A stretch of 64,000 nucleotides of DNA from AV40 sp035568175 (lineage in GTDB: Bacteria > Verrucomicrobiota > Verrucomicrobiia > Chthoniobacterales > UBA10450): contig DATMON010000007.1 of NCBI GenBank assembly GCA_035568175.1, forward strand, positions 138,198 through 202,197, read 5' to 3'. Made by a program: the position numbers and the translations under genes. The notes beneath the pieces were generated by a model that worked only from the letters and a program-made list of their open reading frames with translations, did no database searches and was not told the DNA's origin. Of this stretch, positions 52,943-61,141 are shown in pieces. Numbering within the stretch: the first letter of the stretch is position 1; each line of letters begins with the position of its first letter.

Positions 52943-54668
52943 CGAAGAATTCGTTCAAAGCGCGGTCCACGCCTTGGAAGCAGGCGGGCTGGTCGTTTGG
53001 GTGAAGCGAGGCGTGATTGCACTCGGCATCATCGCCATCGTCGTCCTCCATTTCTATCAGTTCCGCGGCCTGGCCACTTCGCAGGGAATGGACCAGGCCC
53101 AAATCGGGCGCGCGATCGCAAGCGGCGAGGGTTGGCGGACGAAAATGGTCCGACCTCTGGCGGTGGGACAGCTACAAGCGCACGGCAAAGATGTGGCCGT
53201 AAATATTTGGTCCGATACTTACAACGCGCCGCTGCCGCCATTCGTCGATGCCATTGCCCTGCTGGCCGTAAAACCGTATTGGCAAATGAATGCGCGCAGT
53301 GTGATTTACACCGGCGATAAGGCGATCGCCACGATGTCGATCTTACTTTTTATCGGATCGGTCGCGGTGCTCTTTTTCACGGCGCGCCGGTTGTTCGATC
53401 AGCATCTGGCGTTACTGGTCTGCGGCCTCGTCCTGCTCTGCGATGCAATGTGGCAATATTCGCTCTCCGGTTTGCCGCAGATGCTGCTGTTGCTCTTGTT
53501 TAACAGCACGGTTTATCTGCTCGTTCGGGCGGTGGAAGCACAGCATAGCGACGAGTCGCCACTAAAATGGCTGGCCGCGGCCGGCGCCGGCTTTGGGTTA
53601 CTTGCCCTCACGCATGCGCTTACTTTGTGGATTTTTTTGGGCGCGATAATTTTTGCCGCGTTATTTTTTCGTCCGCGCGGATGGTCCGCTTTAATCATGC
53701 TTGCCGTTTGGGCGGTCGTTTATCTGCCGTGGCTGATTCGCACGTTTATTGTTTGCGGTAATCCCGGCGGCGTCGCCATCTATTCAATTTTCGACGGCGT
53801 TGGCCACAGCGAATGGGACTGGATGCGTCGATTGGACTTTGATAGCAGTACGGCGGCGCTCGGCGTGTTTCGGGACAAGATTACTACCGGCCTTGTCTCC
53901 CAGACCGCTCATCTCTTCGAATATTTCGGACTGAGCGTCGTCGCGCTCATGTTCTTCGTGTCCCTATTGCATGCCTTCAAGAAGACCGAGACGGCGGCGA
54001 TTCGATGGATGATTCTGGCAATGTGGGGCGGCGCTCTTTTTGGAATGGCGATGTATGGAATCAACGAGGAGCAAGGCGTCGCCGCAAATCAGCTCCATTT
54101 GATTTTCGTTCCGCTGATGACGTGTTTCGGGCTCGCTTACCTGCTGGTGCAATGGAACCGCCTCTCTCTCAACATCCCGTTCGCACGCGCCGGTTTCATC
54201 GTGCTCCTCTATCTTCTCTGCGCCTTGCCCATGATTTTCGCCTCTCCGTGGTTAGCGCCGCCCAAACCATTGGTGCGCTGGCCGCCCTACATGCCGCCGC
54301 TTATCAGCATATTGAATGACTGGATGAAACCCGACGAAGTGATCGCGACCGATATGCCATGGGCGGTCGCATGGTACGCCGACCGACGCGCGCTCTGGCT
54401 ACCGGATACTCTCCGCATCTTCAACGATTTCGCTGATTACAAGACTCTCGGCGGACCAGTCAACGGTCTTTATCTCACGCCGATCAGCGGAACGGACAAC
54501 AAATTTCGCGACATTGTCAAAGGTGAATACAAGGATTGGGCCCTGCTGATTCAGCGCGCTCAGGTTTTGGACAAATTCCCGCTGAAATGGAACACCGTCG
54601 CTCTCGGTTTTGAAAATGAATGCATTTTCTTGAGCGACCACGATCGTGAACATGCGCCAAAACAATGA
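52932..54668 (+). CDS. GT-C-like polytopic membrane protein
   Basis: 578 residues with about ten hydrophobic helices, overlapping the end of the regulator gene by 11 bases. The first long periplasmic loop (IWSDTYNAPLPPFVDAIAL) sits where GT39/GT83 enzymes hold their catalytic acidic residues. The C-terminal soluble part (MPPLISILNDWMKPDEVIATDMPWAVAWYADRRALWLPDT) is like the extracytoplasmic domains of such proteins. Transferase activity is inferred from topology only. Upstream it is linked to the NtrC-type regulator and downstream to glmM. Confidence 0.6.
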   Translation: MPGSEEFVQSAVHALEAGGLVVWVKRGVIALGIIAIVVLHFYQFRGLATSQGMDQAQIGRAIASGEGWRTKMVRPLAVGQLQAHGKDVAVNIWSDTYNAPLPPFVDAIALLAVKPYWQMNARSVIYTGDKAIATMSILLFIGSVAVLFFTARRLFDQHLALLVCGLVLLCDAMWQYSLSGLPQMLLLLLFNSTVYLLVRAVEAQHSDESPLKWLAAAGAGFGLLALTHALTLWIFLGAIIFAALFFRPRGWSALIMLAVWAVVYLPWLIRTFIVCGNPGGVAIYSIFDGVGHSEWDWMRRLDFDSSTAALGVFRDKITTGLVSQTAHLFEYFGLSVVALMFFVSLLHAFKKTETAAIRWMILAMWGGALFGMAMYGINEEQGVAANQLHLIFVPLMTCFGLAYLLVQWNRLSLNIPFARAGFIVLLYLLCALPMIFASPWLAPPKPLVRWPPYMPPLISILNDWMKPDEVIATDMPWAVAWYADRRALWLPDTLRIFNDFADYKTLGGPVNGLYLTPISGTDNKFRDIVKGEYKDWALLIQRAQVLDKFPLKWNTVALGFENECIFLSDHDREHAPKQ

Positions 54669-54728
54669 AACGTGTCAGGGTCACACTTTCCCGTTTACGA
54701 ACCGGCATCGGAGCGTTTCACTAAGGTA

Positions 54729-56114
54729 GTGAAAGAAGCGACAAAGATTTTCGGTACCGACGGCGTGCGCGGTGTCGCTAATGTCGAGCCCGTCACGGCC
54801 GAAACCGCACTCAAACTTGGCCGCGCGGCTGCGCATGTTTTCACCCAACTGAATCCACGCACGCTTCCGGAAGGCGCGCGTCCGAAGATCGTGCTCGGCA
54901 AAGACACTCGCCTGTCCGGTTACATGCTCGAGAACGCGCTCGTCGCCGGGATCACTTCGCTCGGGGTTGATGTTCTCGTCATCGGTCCGCTGCCGACGCC
55001 GGGCGTGGCTTATATCACCCGTTCGCTCCGGGCCGATGCCGGCATTGTTCTTTCCGCTTCCCACAATCCTTACGAAGACAATGGCATCAAATTTTTCCGG
55101 CACGACGGCTACAAACTCGACGATCAAGTCGAGGCGCAAATCGAGGACCTGGTTTTTAGCGGCAAGATCGACAACATCCGGCCGACGGCCGGTAAAATCG
55201 GACGGGCCGCGCGCATCGACGACGCCCTTGGCCGCTACGTCGAATTCGCGAAGCGCAGCTTCCCCCGCGACATGTCGCTCGAAGGCATGCGCGTCGCGGT
55301 CGATGTTGCGAACGGCGCCGCTTACAAATCGACACCGTGCATTGTGCGCGAGCTCGGTGCCGAGGTCGCGGTCGCTCACAACGAGCCGAATGGAATAAAC
55401 ATCAACGACAGCTGCGGCAGCACGTTTCCCGACGAAATTCAGCGTATCGTAAAATTGGCCGACGCCGATGTTGGCATCACTCACGATGGCGACGCCGACC
55501 GCGTTCTGCTTTGCGATGAAACCGGCGAGATCGTTGATGGCGACGAGATTCTCGCCATCGCCGCGCTCGATCTTTTGAAATCGAACCAGCTTCGCGACAA
55601 CACGCTGGTCGCGACGGTGATGAGTAACTTTGGTCTGGACGAAACGCTCGCAGCCAACGGCGGCAAAGTCATTCGCACCAAAGTGGGTGATCGCTACGTC
55701 ATTGAAGAAATGGTTTCGCGAAATCTCAACCTCGGCGGCGAACAGAGCGGCCACATTATCTTTCGCGATTTCACAACCACCGGCGATGGCATTATCAGCG
55801 CGCTCCAAATTTTGCGGATCATGCACACCACCGGTCAGCCGCTGAGCAAATTGAAAAAGTGTCTCAAAAAATATCCGCAGGCGCAGCGCAACCTCATGGT
55901 CAAATCGAAACCGCCGATCGAGGAACTGCGCGAAGTCGTTAAATTACGCGAGGAAGTGGAGCGCGAGCTCGCCGGCAAAGGCCGCATTCTTCTGCGCTAC
56001 TCCGGCACCGAATCGAAAATTCGTCTTTTGATCGAAGGCCGCGAATTTGACAAGATCGACCAACAGGCCAACCGCATTGCGGATGCAATCCAAAGCGCGA
56101 TCGGCACGAATTAG
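54729..56114 (+). CDS. glmM: Phosphoglucosamine mutase
   Basis: About 461 residues; converts glucosamine 6-phosphate to glucosamine 1-phosphate for UDP-GlcNAc, hence peptidoglycan and LPS. KIFGTDGVRG opens the protein, the phospho-serine lies in VLSASHNPYEDNGIKFF, the metal loop is THDGDADRVL and the sugar loop GGEQSGHI; the phosphate loop is RYSGTESKIRLL. The frame is open to GTG 54672, but GTG 54729 places FGTDG at the position it has in E. coli GlmM. No Shine-Dalgarno. Confidence 0.95.
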   Translation: MKEATKIFGTDGVRGVANVEPVTAETALKLGRAAAHVFTQLNPRTLPEGARPKIVLGKDTRLSGYMLENALVAGITSLGVDVLVIGPLPTPGVAYITRSLRADAGIVLSASHNPYEDNGIKFFRHDGYKLDDQVEAQIEDLVFSGKIDNIRPTAGKIGRAARIDDALGRYVEFAKRSFPRDMSLEGMRVAVDVANGAAYKSTPCIVRELGAEVAVAHNEPNGININDSCGSTFPDEIQRIVKLADADVGITHDGDADRVLLCDETGEIVDGDEILAIAALDLLKSNQLRDNTLVATVMSNFGLDETLAANGGKVIRTKVGDRYVIEEMVSRNLNLGGEQSGHIIFRDFTTTGDGIISALQILRIMHTTGQPLSKLKKCLKKYPQAQRNLMVKSKPPIEELREVVKLREEVERELAGKGRILLRYSGTESKIRLLIEGREFDKIDQQANRIADAIQSAIGTN

Positions 56115-56119
56115 AAGAT

Positions 56120-56743
56120 ATGAATCTCCCTCGCGTCATCGAAGCCTTGCTCTTTAGCGCGCAAAAACCCGTTTCGACCAAAGATATTGTCGATGTTCTC
56201 CGCAACGCCGGCACGGAAGACGAATTCTCGCCTAACGAATTCGCAAATGTTCGACCGGCGGAAGTCGCGGCCGCGATCGAGCAATTAAAAATCGAATACA
56301 TTCAGCATGAGCACGGCTTTCAGCTTGTTGAAAAGGCCGACGGCTGGCGGCTGGCGAGCGATCCGAAGTACGCCCAATGGGTCCGGGGACTTTTTCCGGC
56401 GCCGAAACCGGCACGCTTAAGTTCGCCCGCGCTCGAGACGCTCGCGATCATCGCTTACCGCCAGCCGATCACACGTGCCGACGTCGAAGCGGTGCGCGGC
56501 GTCACCATCGATGGCGTTTTGCAAACCTTGATGGAGCGCGGCCTCGTTAAAATCTCAGGACGTGCCGAAATTCCGGGGCGTCCGTTGCTTTACGAGACGA
56601 CGGAATTCTTTCTCGATCATTTCGGTCTGCGCAATCTCGATGAACTGCCAAACGTCGAGGAGCTGCGCACACGCCATTTGCCGGTCAGCCCGCGCGCCAC
56701 GGCGCCTGTTGCAACAGATCAGCCCGCGCCGGAATCGGTGTAG
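56120..56743 (+). CDS. scpB: Segregation and condensation protein B
   Basis: 207 residues of two winged-helix domains: LPRVIEALLFSAQKPVSTKDIVDVL at the start, and SPALETLAIIAYRQPITRADVEAVRGV in the centre, the family signature. It works with ScpA and SMC in chromosome condensation; neither is in the window. Starts five bases after glmM. Its TAG stop is supplied by the TGTAGC end of a palindromic element. Confidence 0.93.
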   Translation: MNLPRVIEALLFSAQKPVSTKDIVDVLRNAGTEDEFSPNEFANVRPAEVAAAIEQLKIEYIQHEHGFQLVEKADGWRLASDPKYAQWVRGLFPAPKPARLSSPALETLAIIAYRQPITRADVEAVRGVTIDGVLQTLMERGLVKISGRAEIPGRPLLYETTEFFLDHFGLRNLDELPNVEELRTRHLPVSPRATAPVATDQPAPESV

Positions 56744-56802
56744 CTGCCGCCGTCTCTGGCGGCAGAATTTCAAGGTGGCCGGTGAGGACAACGGCCGCTA
56801 CA
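56739..56802. repeat. Composite palindromic element TGTAGC...GCTACA
   Basis: Sixty-four bases: TGTAGC, hairpin TGCCGCC-GTCTCT-GGCGGCA, spacer, second hairpin GGCCG...CGGCC, then GCTACA. The first 28 bases are an exact reverse-complement match to 871-898, which is more than 55 kb away. It supplies the scpB stop and lies just before the hydrolase gene. Confidence 0.8.
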
Positions 56803-56810
56803 ACATCATC

Positions 56811-57833
56811 GTGAAAATTCGCGCGTCCTGGCTTATCACAATCGCGGTCGCGACATCGACATCGTGCTTCGCCGATATTCAGCCTGGCAATTGCTCGCGC
56901 GCCGCTGGCTATTCCGAAAACAACCGCGGTTTTTCCATGCTCGTGATGCAGAACGGGAAAACGGTTTTCGAGCATTACGCCAATGGCGGCGGCGCCGACA
57001 TGCGCTGCAAGATTTTCAGCGGCACGAAAAGTTTTTGGGGGATCGGCGCGCTCTGCGCCGTCCGCGATGGTTTGATCAAACTGGACGATCGCGTCGCCGA
57101 CACGATCACCGAATGGAAAAACGATCCGCGCAAATCGCAGATCACAATTCGCCAGTTGTTAAATCAAACCGATGGAATCGAGCCGGCGCCGCATCTCCAC
57201 AGTGAATCGATTCGTGATCGAAATGCCGCGGCAATTCAACTGCCGCTGGTTGCTGCGCCGGGTTCCGTTTTCGCCTACGGACCGAGTCATCTTCAAATTT
57301 TTTCTGAGGTGTTGCGACGGAAGCTGAACGGGCACTCGACCATTTCGTATCTGGAAGAGAACGTTCTTTCGCCGCTTGGCCTGACGAGCTTGGATTTTAA
57401 AAGAGATGGACGGGGCAACCCGCTCCCGGCCACCGGCTTTCAACTGACCGCACGGGAATGGGCGCGATTAGGCGAGTTAGTGCTCGGGCATGGCAATTAC
57501 CAAGGAAAACAAATTGTTCCGGCGAGCCTGCTCGGCCAGGCGTTCAGCGGCTCCGGCCCAAATCCGTCTTACGGCCTTACCTTCTGGTTAAATCGGCAGG
57601 CGCCGGGCGCACGAGAGATTGATTACGAAAAGGAACTGGATCTGAAATGGCAGAGCGCGCGTTGGACTGGCATCTGCATTTGCAGAGCGGCTCCGCCCGA
57701 CATGGTCGTCGCGCTTGGCTCGAACTATGAACGCTTATTCATAATTCCCTCGCTCAACGCGATCATCGTCCGGCAGGGATGGAGTGCCAAGTTTTCCGAT
57801 GCTTATTTCTTGCGCCTTGCCCTTGGCCGATAG
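56811..57833 (+). CDS. Secreted serine hydrolase, beta-lactamase class C-like
   Basis: About 340 residues from GTG 56811, which alone gives a signal peptide (WLITIAVATSTSCFA). The SxxK box is SGTK in CKIFSGTKSFWG (nucleophile Ser plus Lys), a Y-containing second box is AYGPSHLQIF, and the third box is not obvious. The N-terminus FSMLVMQNGKTVFEHY resembles beta-lactamase-related esterases and DD-peptidases rather than true lactamases. The open frame runs back to 56562 inside scpB, which is a shadow. Ends in a small hairpin that overlaps the stop. Confidence 0.8.
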   Translation: MKIRASWLITIAVATSTSCFADIQPGNCSRAAGYSENNRGFSMLVMQNGKTVFEHYANGGGADMRCKIFSGTKSFWGIGALCAVRDGLIKLDDRVADTITEWKNDPRKSQITIRQLLNQTDGIEPAPHLHSESIRDRNAAAIQLPLVAAPGSVFAYGPSHLQIFSEVLRRKLNGHSTISYLEENVLSPLGLTSLDFKRDGRGNPLPATGFQLTAREWARLGELVLGHGNYQGKQIVPASLLGQAFSGSGPNPSYGLTFWLNRQAPGAREIDYEKELDLKWQSARWTGICICRAAPPDMVVALGSNYERLFIIPSLNAIIVRQGWSAKFSDAYFLRLALGR

Positions 57834-57849
57834 CCAAGTTTGACTTGGC
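57833..57849 (+). terminator. Hairpin directly at the hydrolase stop codon
   Basis: GCCAAGT-TTG-ACTTGGC is a perfect seven-base stem beginning at the last base of the TAG stop. There is no T-run, so it may be a stabilising stem or a rho-assisted terminator. Confidence 0.45.
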
Positions 57850-57883
57850 GACCGCTTTCTTGAACGGTTGCTGGCACTTACCT

Positions 57884-57893
57884 TGTCGATCTT
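57884..57893 (-). repeat. AAGATCGACA word abutting the lemA start
   Basis: Exact copy (as TGTCGATCTT on +) whose last base is directly followed by the ATG of the LemA gene, in the place where a Shine-Dalgarno would be expected. The position shows the word is not there for coding. Confidence 0.85.
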
Positions 57894-58559
57894 ATGAATA
57901 AATTTGCGATCGGTTGCGGCGGACTGCTCGTCATCATCCTGTTCATCGTTTTCGTGATCGGGCTGTTTTTCTGGGGCACTTACAATCGGCTGGTCGGTTT
58001 GCAGCAGGGGGTCGATGCACAATGGGCGCAGGTGCAAACCGTTTACCAGCGGCGGGCGGACCTGATTCCAAATCTCGTCAACACGGTCGCCGGCGCGGCC
58101 AACTTCGAAAAATCAACGTTGACCGAAGTGACCAATGCGCGCGCAAGCGTCGGCAGAGTGCAACTTGATCCGAGCAAAGCTCCTACCGATGCCAAGCAGC
58201 TCGAAGAATTCCAGGCTGCGCAAGGTCAACTGAGTAACGCGCTCTCCCGGTTGCTTGTCGTCGCGGAGAATTATCCTCAACTCACTGCCACGGAGAATTT
58301 CAGGGGACTGCAGGCACAACTCGAGGGCACGGAAAATCGAATTTCGGTTGAGCGCAACAAGTTCAATACCGTGGTGCAGGAGTACAACATCGCGGTGCGC
58401 CGTTTCCCGACAAACATGATCGCCGGAATGTTTGGATTCGCTCCGCGCCCATTCTTCGCCGCCCAACCAGGCGCGGAAAAAGCGCCGACGGTGAACTTTA
58501 ATTTCGGTTCGCCGGCGCCCGCGGCCCCTCCGGCGGCGACGGCCGCCGCGACTCCGTAA
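57894..58559 (+). CDS. LemA-family membrane-anchored helical protein
   Basis: 221 residues with an N-terminal membrane segment (IILFIVFVIGLFFWGTY, about residues 13-30) followed by the LemA coiled bundle: NRLVGLQQGVDAQWAQVQTV, YQRRADLIPNLVNTVAGAA and FRGLQAQLEGTENRISVERN. The C-terminal Pro/Ala tail is low-complexity. LemA proteins commonly sit next to TPM-domain genes as here; they are proposed to work in envelope or stress functions, which is not proven. Confidence 0.93.
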   Translation: MNKFAIGCGGLLVIILFIVFVIGLFFWGTYNRLVGLQQGVDAQWAQVQTVYQRRADLIPNLVNTVAGAANFEKSTLTEVTNARASVGRVQLDPSKAPTDAKQLEEFQAAQGQLSNALSRLLVVAENYPQLTATENFRGLQAQLEGTENRISVERNKFNTVVQEYNIAVRRFPTNMIAGMFGFAPRPFFAAQPGAEKAPTVNFNFGSPAPAAPPAATAAATP

Positions 58560-58587
58560 GGTGGATCGGCCGCTCCGTCGGGCGATG

Positions 58588-59406
58588 TTAAATATGACGC
58601 CGAGGGCGCATTCCTTCTGGCATCGAGCAAGGGACTGCTCGATCCACCGAATAGCGGCCGCATTACTTTTCGTTTGGTTAGCGATGTCGAGCTACGCCGC
58701 CGAAGTCATTCCGCCAAAACCGCCGGGTTATTTTCAAGACAACGCAGGCGTTGTTTCAAGAGAAGCGGCTCTACGATTCAACGAGCAGCTCGCGCAATTC
58801 GAACGGGAAACATCAAATCAGGTTTGGGTAGTGGTTTATCCGAAAATGCAAAGCGACTCTGACGTCGCTGATTATGCGCAACGCGTTGCGCAAAGCTGGG
58901 GGGTCGGACAGAAAGAAACGCGCAACGGAGTTGTTATGCTCGTGTTCATCGCCGACCGCAAAGTATCGATCCAGGTCGGTTACGGTTTGGAGGGCGCGCT
59001 CCCAGACATAACTGCCTACGACATTCGCGAGTACCATATTAGCCCACATTTTCGAAAGGGTGATTACGAAGGCGGCCTGGCTGAAGGAATCGATTCAATC
59101 TTCAAAGCAATTCGCGGTGAATACAAGGGCAGCGGGAAAACTGCTCTGGAACGGCGCGGTAATGCGCCCGGGTTGAACTTCTTGTTCTTTCTGATTTTCG
59201 TCATTGTTTTGACAATCATTTCACGGCTAATGCGGAGCCTCGGCGGTTATAGCTACTCTTCGCAGCGGCATGGCCCCGTTTTCATTCCAATGGGATTTGG
59301 TGGTGGCGGAGGCGGTGGTTGGTCCTCCGGAGGGGGCGGCGGCTTCAGCGGATCCTTGGGCGGCGGCGGAAGTTTTGGTGGTGGCGGCTCAAGCGGCAGC
59401 TGGTAA
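58588..59406 (+). CDS. TPM-domain membrane protein (YgcG-like) with glycine-rich tail
   Basis: About 272 residues. The start is unclear: the 5' region lies in an inverted repeat (GTGGATCG at 58561-58568 and CGATCCAC at 58640-58647), and several in-frame ATG and GTG codons (58561, 58588, 58597) exist; 58588 is chosen. A signal-like segment HRIAAALLFVWLAMSSYA leads to a TPM domain (about 45-165: NQVWVVVYPKMQSDSDVADYA, then QKETRNGVVMLVFIADRKVSIQVGYGLEG), one membrane helix (FLFFLIFVIVLTIISRLM) and a tail of GGGGG and GSGGW-like units. Function of TPM proteins includes photosystem repair in plants; bacterial role open. Confidence 0.8.
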   Translation, partial: LNMTPRAHSFWHRARDCSIHRIAAALLFVWLAMSSYAAEVIPPKPPGYFQDNAGVVSREAALRFNEQLAQFERETSNQVWVVVYPKMQSDSDVADYAQRVAQSWGVGQKETRNGVVMLVFIADRKVSIQVGYGLEGALPDITAYDIREYHISPHFRKGDYEGGLAEGIDSIFKAIRGEYKGSGKTALERRGNAPGLNFLFFLIFVIVLTIISRLMRSLGGYSYSSQRHGPVFIPMGFGGGGGGGWSSGGGGGFSGSLGGGGSFGGGGSSGSW

Positions 59407-59410
59407 TTCG

Positions 59411-59848
59411 ATGCGAACGAAGGAATTTCTGAGCAAACTCGAGCACGCCCGGATCGTGCAAGCGATCCGCGACGCCGAATCAAAAACGTCAGGAAGAGTT
59501 CGAGTTTACATTCAGCGCGGCAAATTGAACGTCGATCCTTTGCTCGCCGCGCAGAAAAAATTTCACCGACTCGGCATGCACAAAACGCCGGAACGCAATG
59601 CCGTCCTCATTTTTGTGGCGCCGCGCGCGCACAAGTTCGCAGTCGTCGGCGATCAAGCGATTCATGAAAAGTGCGGGGAACAATTGTGGCAAAGATTAGT
59701 CGAAGGAATGCGTGAACATTTTCGGAACGAGAAATTCAGCCACGCGCTGGTCGAAGCCATCGAGGAAACGGGGAAAGTGCTGGCGGTGCATTTCCCGCGA
59801 AGCTCGACATCGTCCGGCCAGCTTCCCGACACAACCGTGGAAGGTTAG
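59411..59848 (+). CDS. Short TPM-domain protein
   Basis: 145 residues, starting eight bases after the previous gene. It is a stand-alone second TPM domain: ESKTSGRVRVYIQRGKLNVDP, RNAVLIFVAPRAHKFAVVGDQAIHEKCG and FRNEKFSHALVEAIEETGKVL. No signal peptide, so it is expected in the cytoplasm or bound to its partner. Third of a LemA-TPM-TPM set. Stop overlaps that of the convergent gene by four bases (TTAG). Confidence 0.85.
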   Translation: MRTKEFLSKLEHARIVQAIRDAESKTSGRVRVYIQRGKLNVDPLLAAQKKFHRLGMHKTPERNAVLIFVAPRAHKFAVVGDQAIHEKCGEQLWQRLVEGMREHFRNEKFSHALVEAIEETGKVLAVHFPRSSTSSGQLPDTTVEG

Positions 59849-61119
59849 GGTGGCCGCGCGGGACGCGGTTGCACCTTAACAAACCCAAGATCGAAGCCGT
59901 CGATCTTCACTGTGTGAATCAGCAAGCCGAGGAACAAGCAAATGTTGGCGATGGCAAAGAAGATCGTGATGTCGACACCGGCAATTACCCGCTGCAAGCG
60001 ATCGCCGAAAACACCATAAAAGAGAAACAGATTAGCGTTGGCCGCGAGAGTCAGATTGATGGAGCGCACCAACTGTTCCGGTTGAATACAAACGAGAATC
60101 CAGGCGAGACAGCAGATGAGAAAGAGATGGTTTTCGTGCACACCGGTGTTGAAAGTGAAATAGGCCATGTATCCGAGCATCGAGTAAACGATCAGACGCT
60201 CGAAACTTTTCGTCTGACGCGCGAAAACAAAAAGAATGGTGGCGTAGCTGGAGTAGAGCAAAATCTTGTGCGGCCAGACAATGATCGGCTCGCGCGTGAG
60301 GAAGATACCGATCTCTCCGTTTTGAAGCGCTCCGTATTTGTCGGGCTGGACAAGATGCAGTGCCCACGTTTGCAGCCAGCCGAGATTTAACGCGTAGCCG
60401 GAAAGGAAAGCGTGCCGAGTCATCGCGCGCTGGAGAGAATCAAAAACCTTCCAGCCGAAAACCAGCGTGAGCGGCAGCGCGACAACCCCCGCTCCGAGGG
60501 CGAAAGGGAGTATCTGTGTTTTAATTCGATGTTTTTCGGGTGCGCGCTGACGTGCAACACCGAGCACATAAAGGCAGACGAATGGAGCGATGATCAACGG
60601 CTGCCACTTCGCGAAACAGCCGATGACGAATAGAACGAATCCGAGGTTCAGATTGCCGCGCTGCAAAAAGAACAGTCCGGCAATTAGAAACGGCGCAAAA
60701 TAGATGTCGAGGTAAGCGAGCCCGATACTGTTGAGGGTAAGCGCCAGCTCGAGTGCTGCGGTGAGAACGAGACTGCGAGTGAACCAATAAAAGCAGGCTG
60801 CAGTGGCATAGAGAAAGAGCAAGAGGGAACACTTCAGCATGAGGAGTTGGGTAATTCCAAACGCCGGCGCGCATCGAGAAACGATGGCAAGTAGGACGAA
60901 CGCGAGTGGCGGATAATCGGTATCACTATGCGCGTATCCACCGATCAATCCGTAACTCCAAATTTCACGGATCCAGTTGCCCCAGATTGAGACGTCACCC
61001 GTACCAGGCGAATACAAGAAGCTGAGCGCGATCAAATTCACCAGCAGCAGCAAGCCGATCCCCGACCAGTTCGGGCGTTTTGAGTTAAGTCCGACTGGCA
61101 ATTGTTCTTTGTCGCTCAC
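59845..61119 (-). CDS. GT-C-like polytopic membrane protein (GT87-like)
   Basis: 424 residues with about ten hydrophobic segments. The first external loop has TGDVSIWGNWIREIWSYG and AHSDTDYPPLAFVLLAI, matching the D-x-x-Y-P-P-L motif of polyprenyl-phosphate-dependent mannosyl- or arabinosyltransferase-like GT87 proteins. A C-terminal helix bundle ends with KVQPRPARPP. Probably uses the lipid-linked sugar made by the GT2 gene just upstream (61142-61885), in the same direction. Confidence 0.7.
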   Translation of the reverse strand: MSDKEQLPVGLNSKRPNWSGIGLLLLVNLIALSFLYSPGTGDVSIWGNWIREIWSYGLIGGYAHSDTDYPPLAFVLLAIVSRCAPAFGITQLLMLKCSLLLFLYATAACFYWFTRSLVLTAALELALTLNSIGLAYLDIYFAPFLIAGLFFLQRGNLNLGFVLFVIGCFAKWQPLIIAPFVCLYVLGVARQRAPEKHRIKTQILPFALGAGVVALPLTLVFGWKVFDSLQRAMTRHAFLSGYALNLGWLQTWALHLVQPDKYGALQNGEIGIFLTREPIIVWPHKILLYSSYATILFVFARQTKSFERLIVYSMLGYMAYFTFNTGVHENHLFLICCLAWILVCIQPEQLVRSINLTLAANANLFLFYGVFGDRLQRVIAGVDITIFFAIANICLFLGLLIHTVKIDGFDLGFVKVQPRPARPP

Positions 61120-61141
61120 TCTTGCTTAGAAGTTAAAGGGC

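Larger units (their letters stand above)
1860..57893. repeat. Dispersed 10-mer AAGATCGACA, 32 exact copies
   Basis: Exact + copies start at 4778, 9260, 10237, 12081, 15021, 16164, 17432, 18148, 19160, 22719, 23901, 31944, 32331, 42679, 43292, 47644, 51335 and 55164. Minus copies (TGTCGATCTT on +) start at 1860, 6764, 13681, 14315, 15206, 28596, 29550, 34200, 37981, 38208, 44840, 51655, 53335 and 57884. Flanks favour C before and T or A after, giving GCAAGATCGACATC. One-mismatch copies are fewer (about 11 seen: 6527, 7127, 22771, 30053, 33354, 35262, 40187, 45848, 49196, 56052, 59898). Found by eye, so a few may be missed. Confidence 0.85.

Noticed and set aside
54681..55826. A 381-codon open frame on the minus strand, antisense to glmM
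   Set aside because: It is a shadow of the conserved GlmM frame; its translation has no recognisable domain and GC-rich codons leave such frames open.
56562..56810. Upstream extension of the serine hydrolase
   Set aside because: It runs inside scpB in another frame and across a palindromic repeat; GTG 56811 begins a proper signal peptide.
1860..57893. Reading AAGATCGACA as a Chi or KOPS-type polar word
   Set aside because: Orientation is mixed on a fine scale (for example 15021 on + and 15206 on -) with 18 against 14 copies overall, which a polar word would not show.
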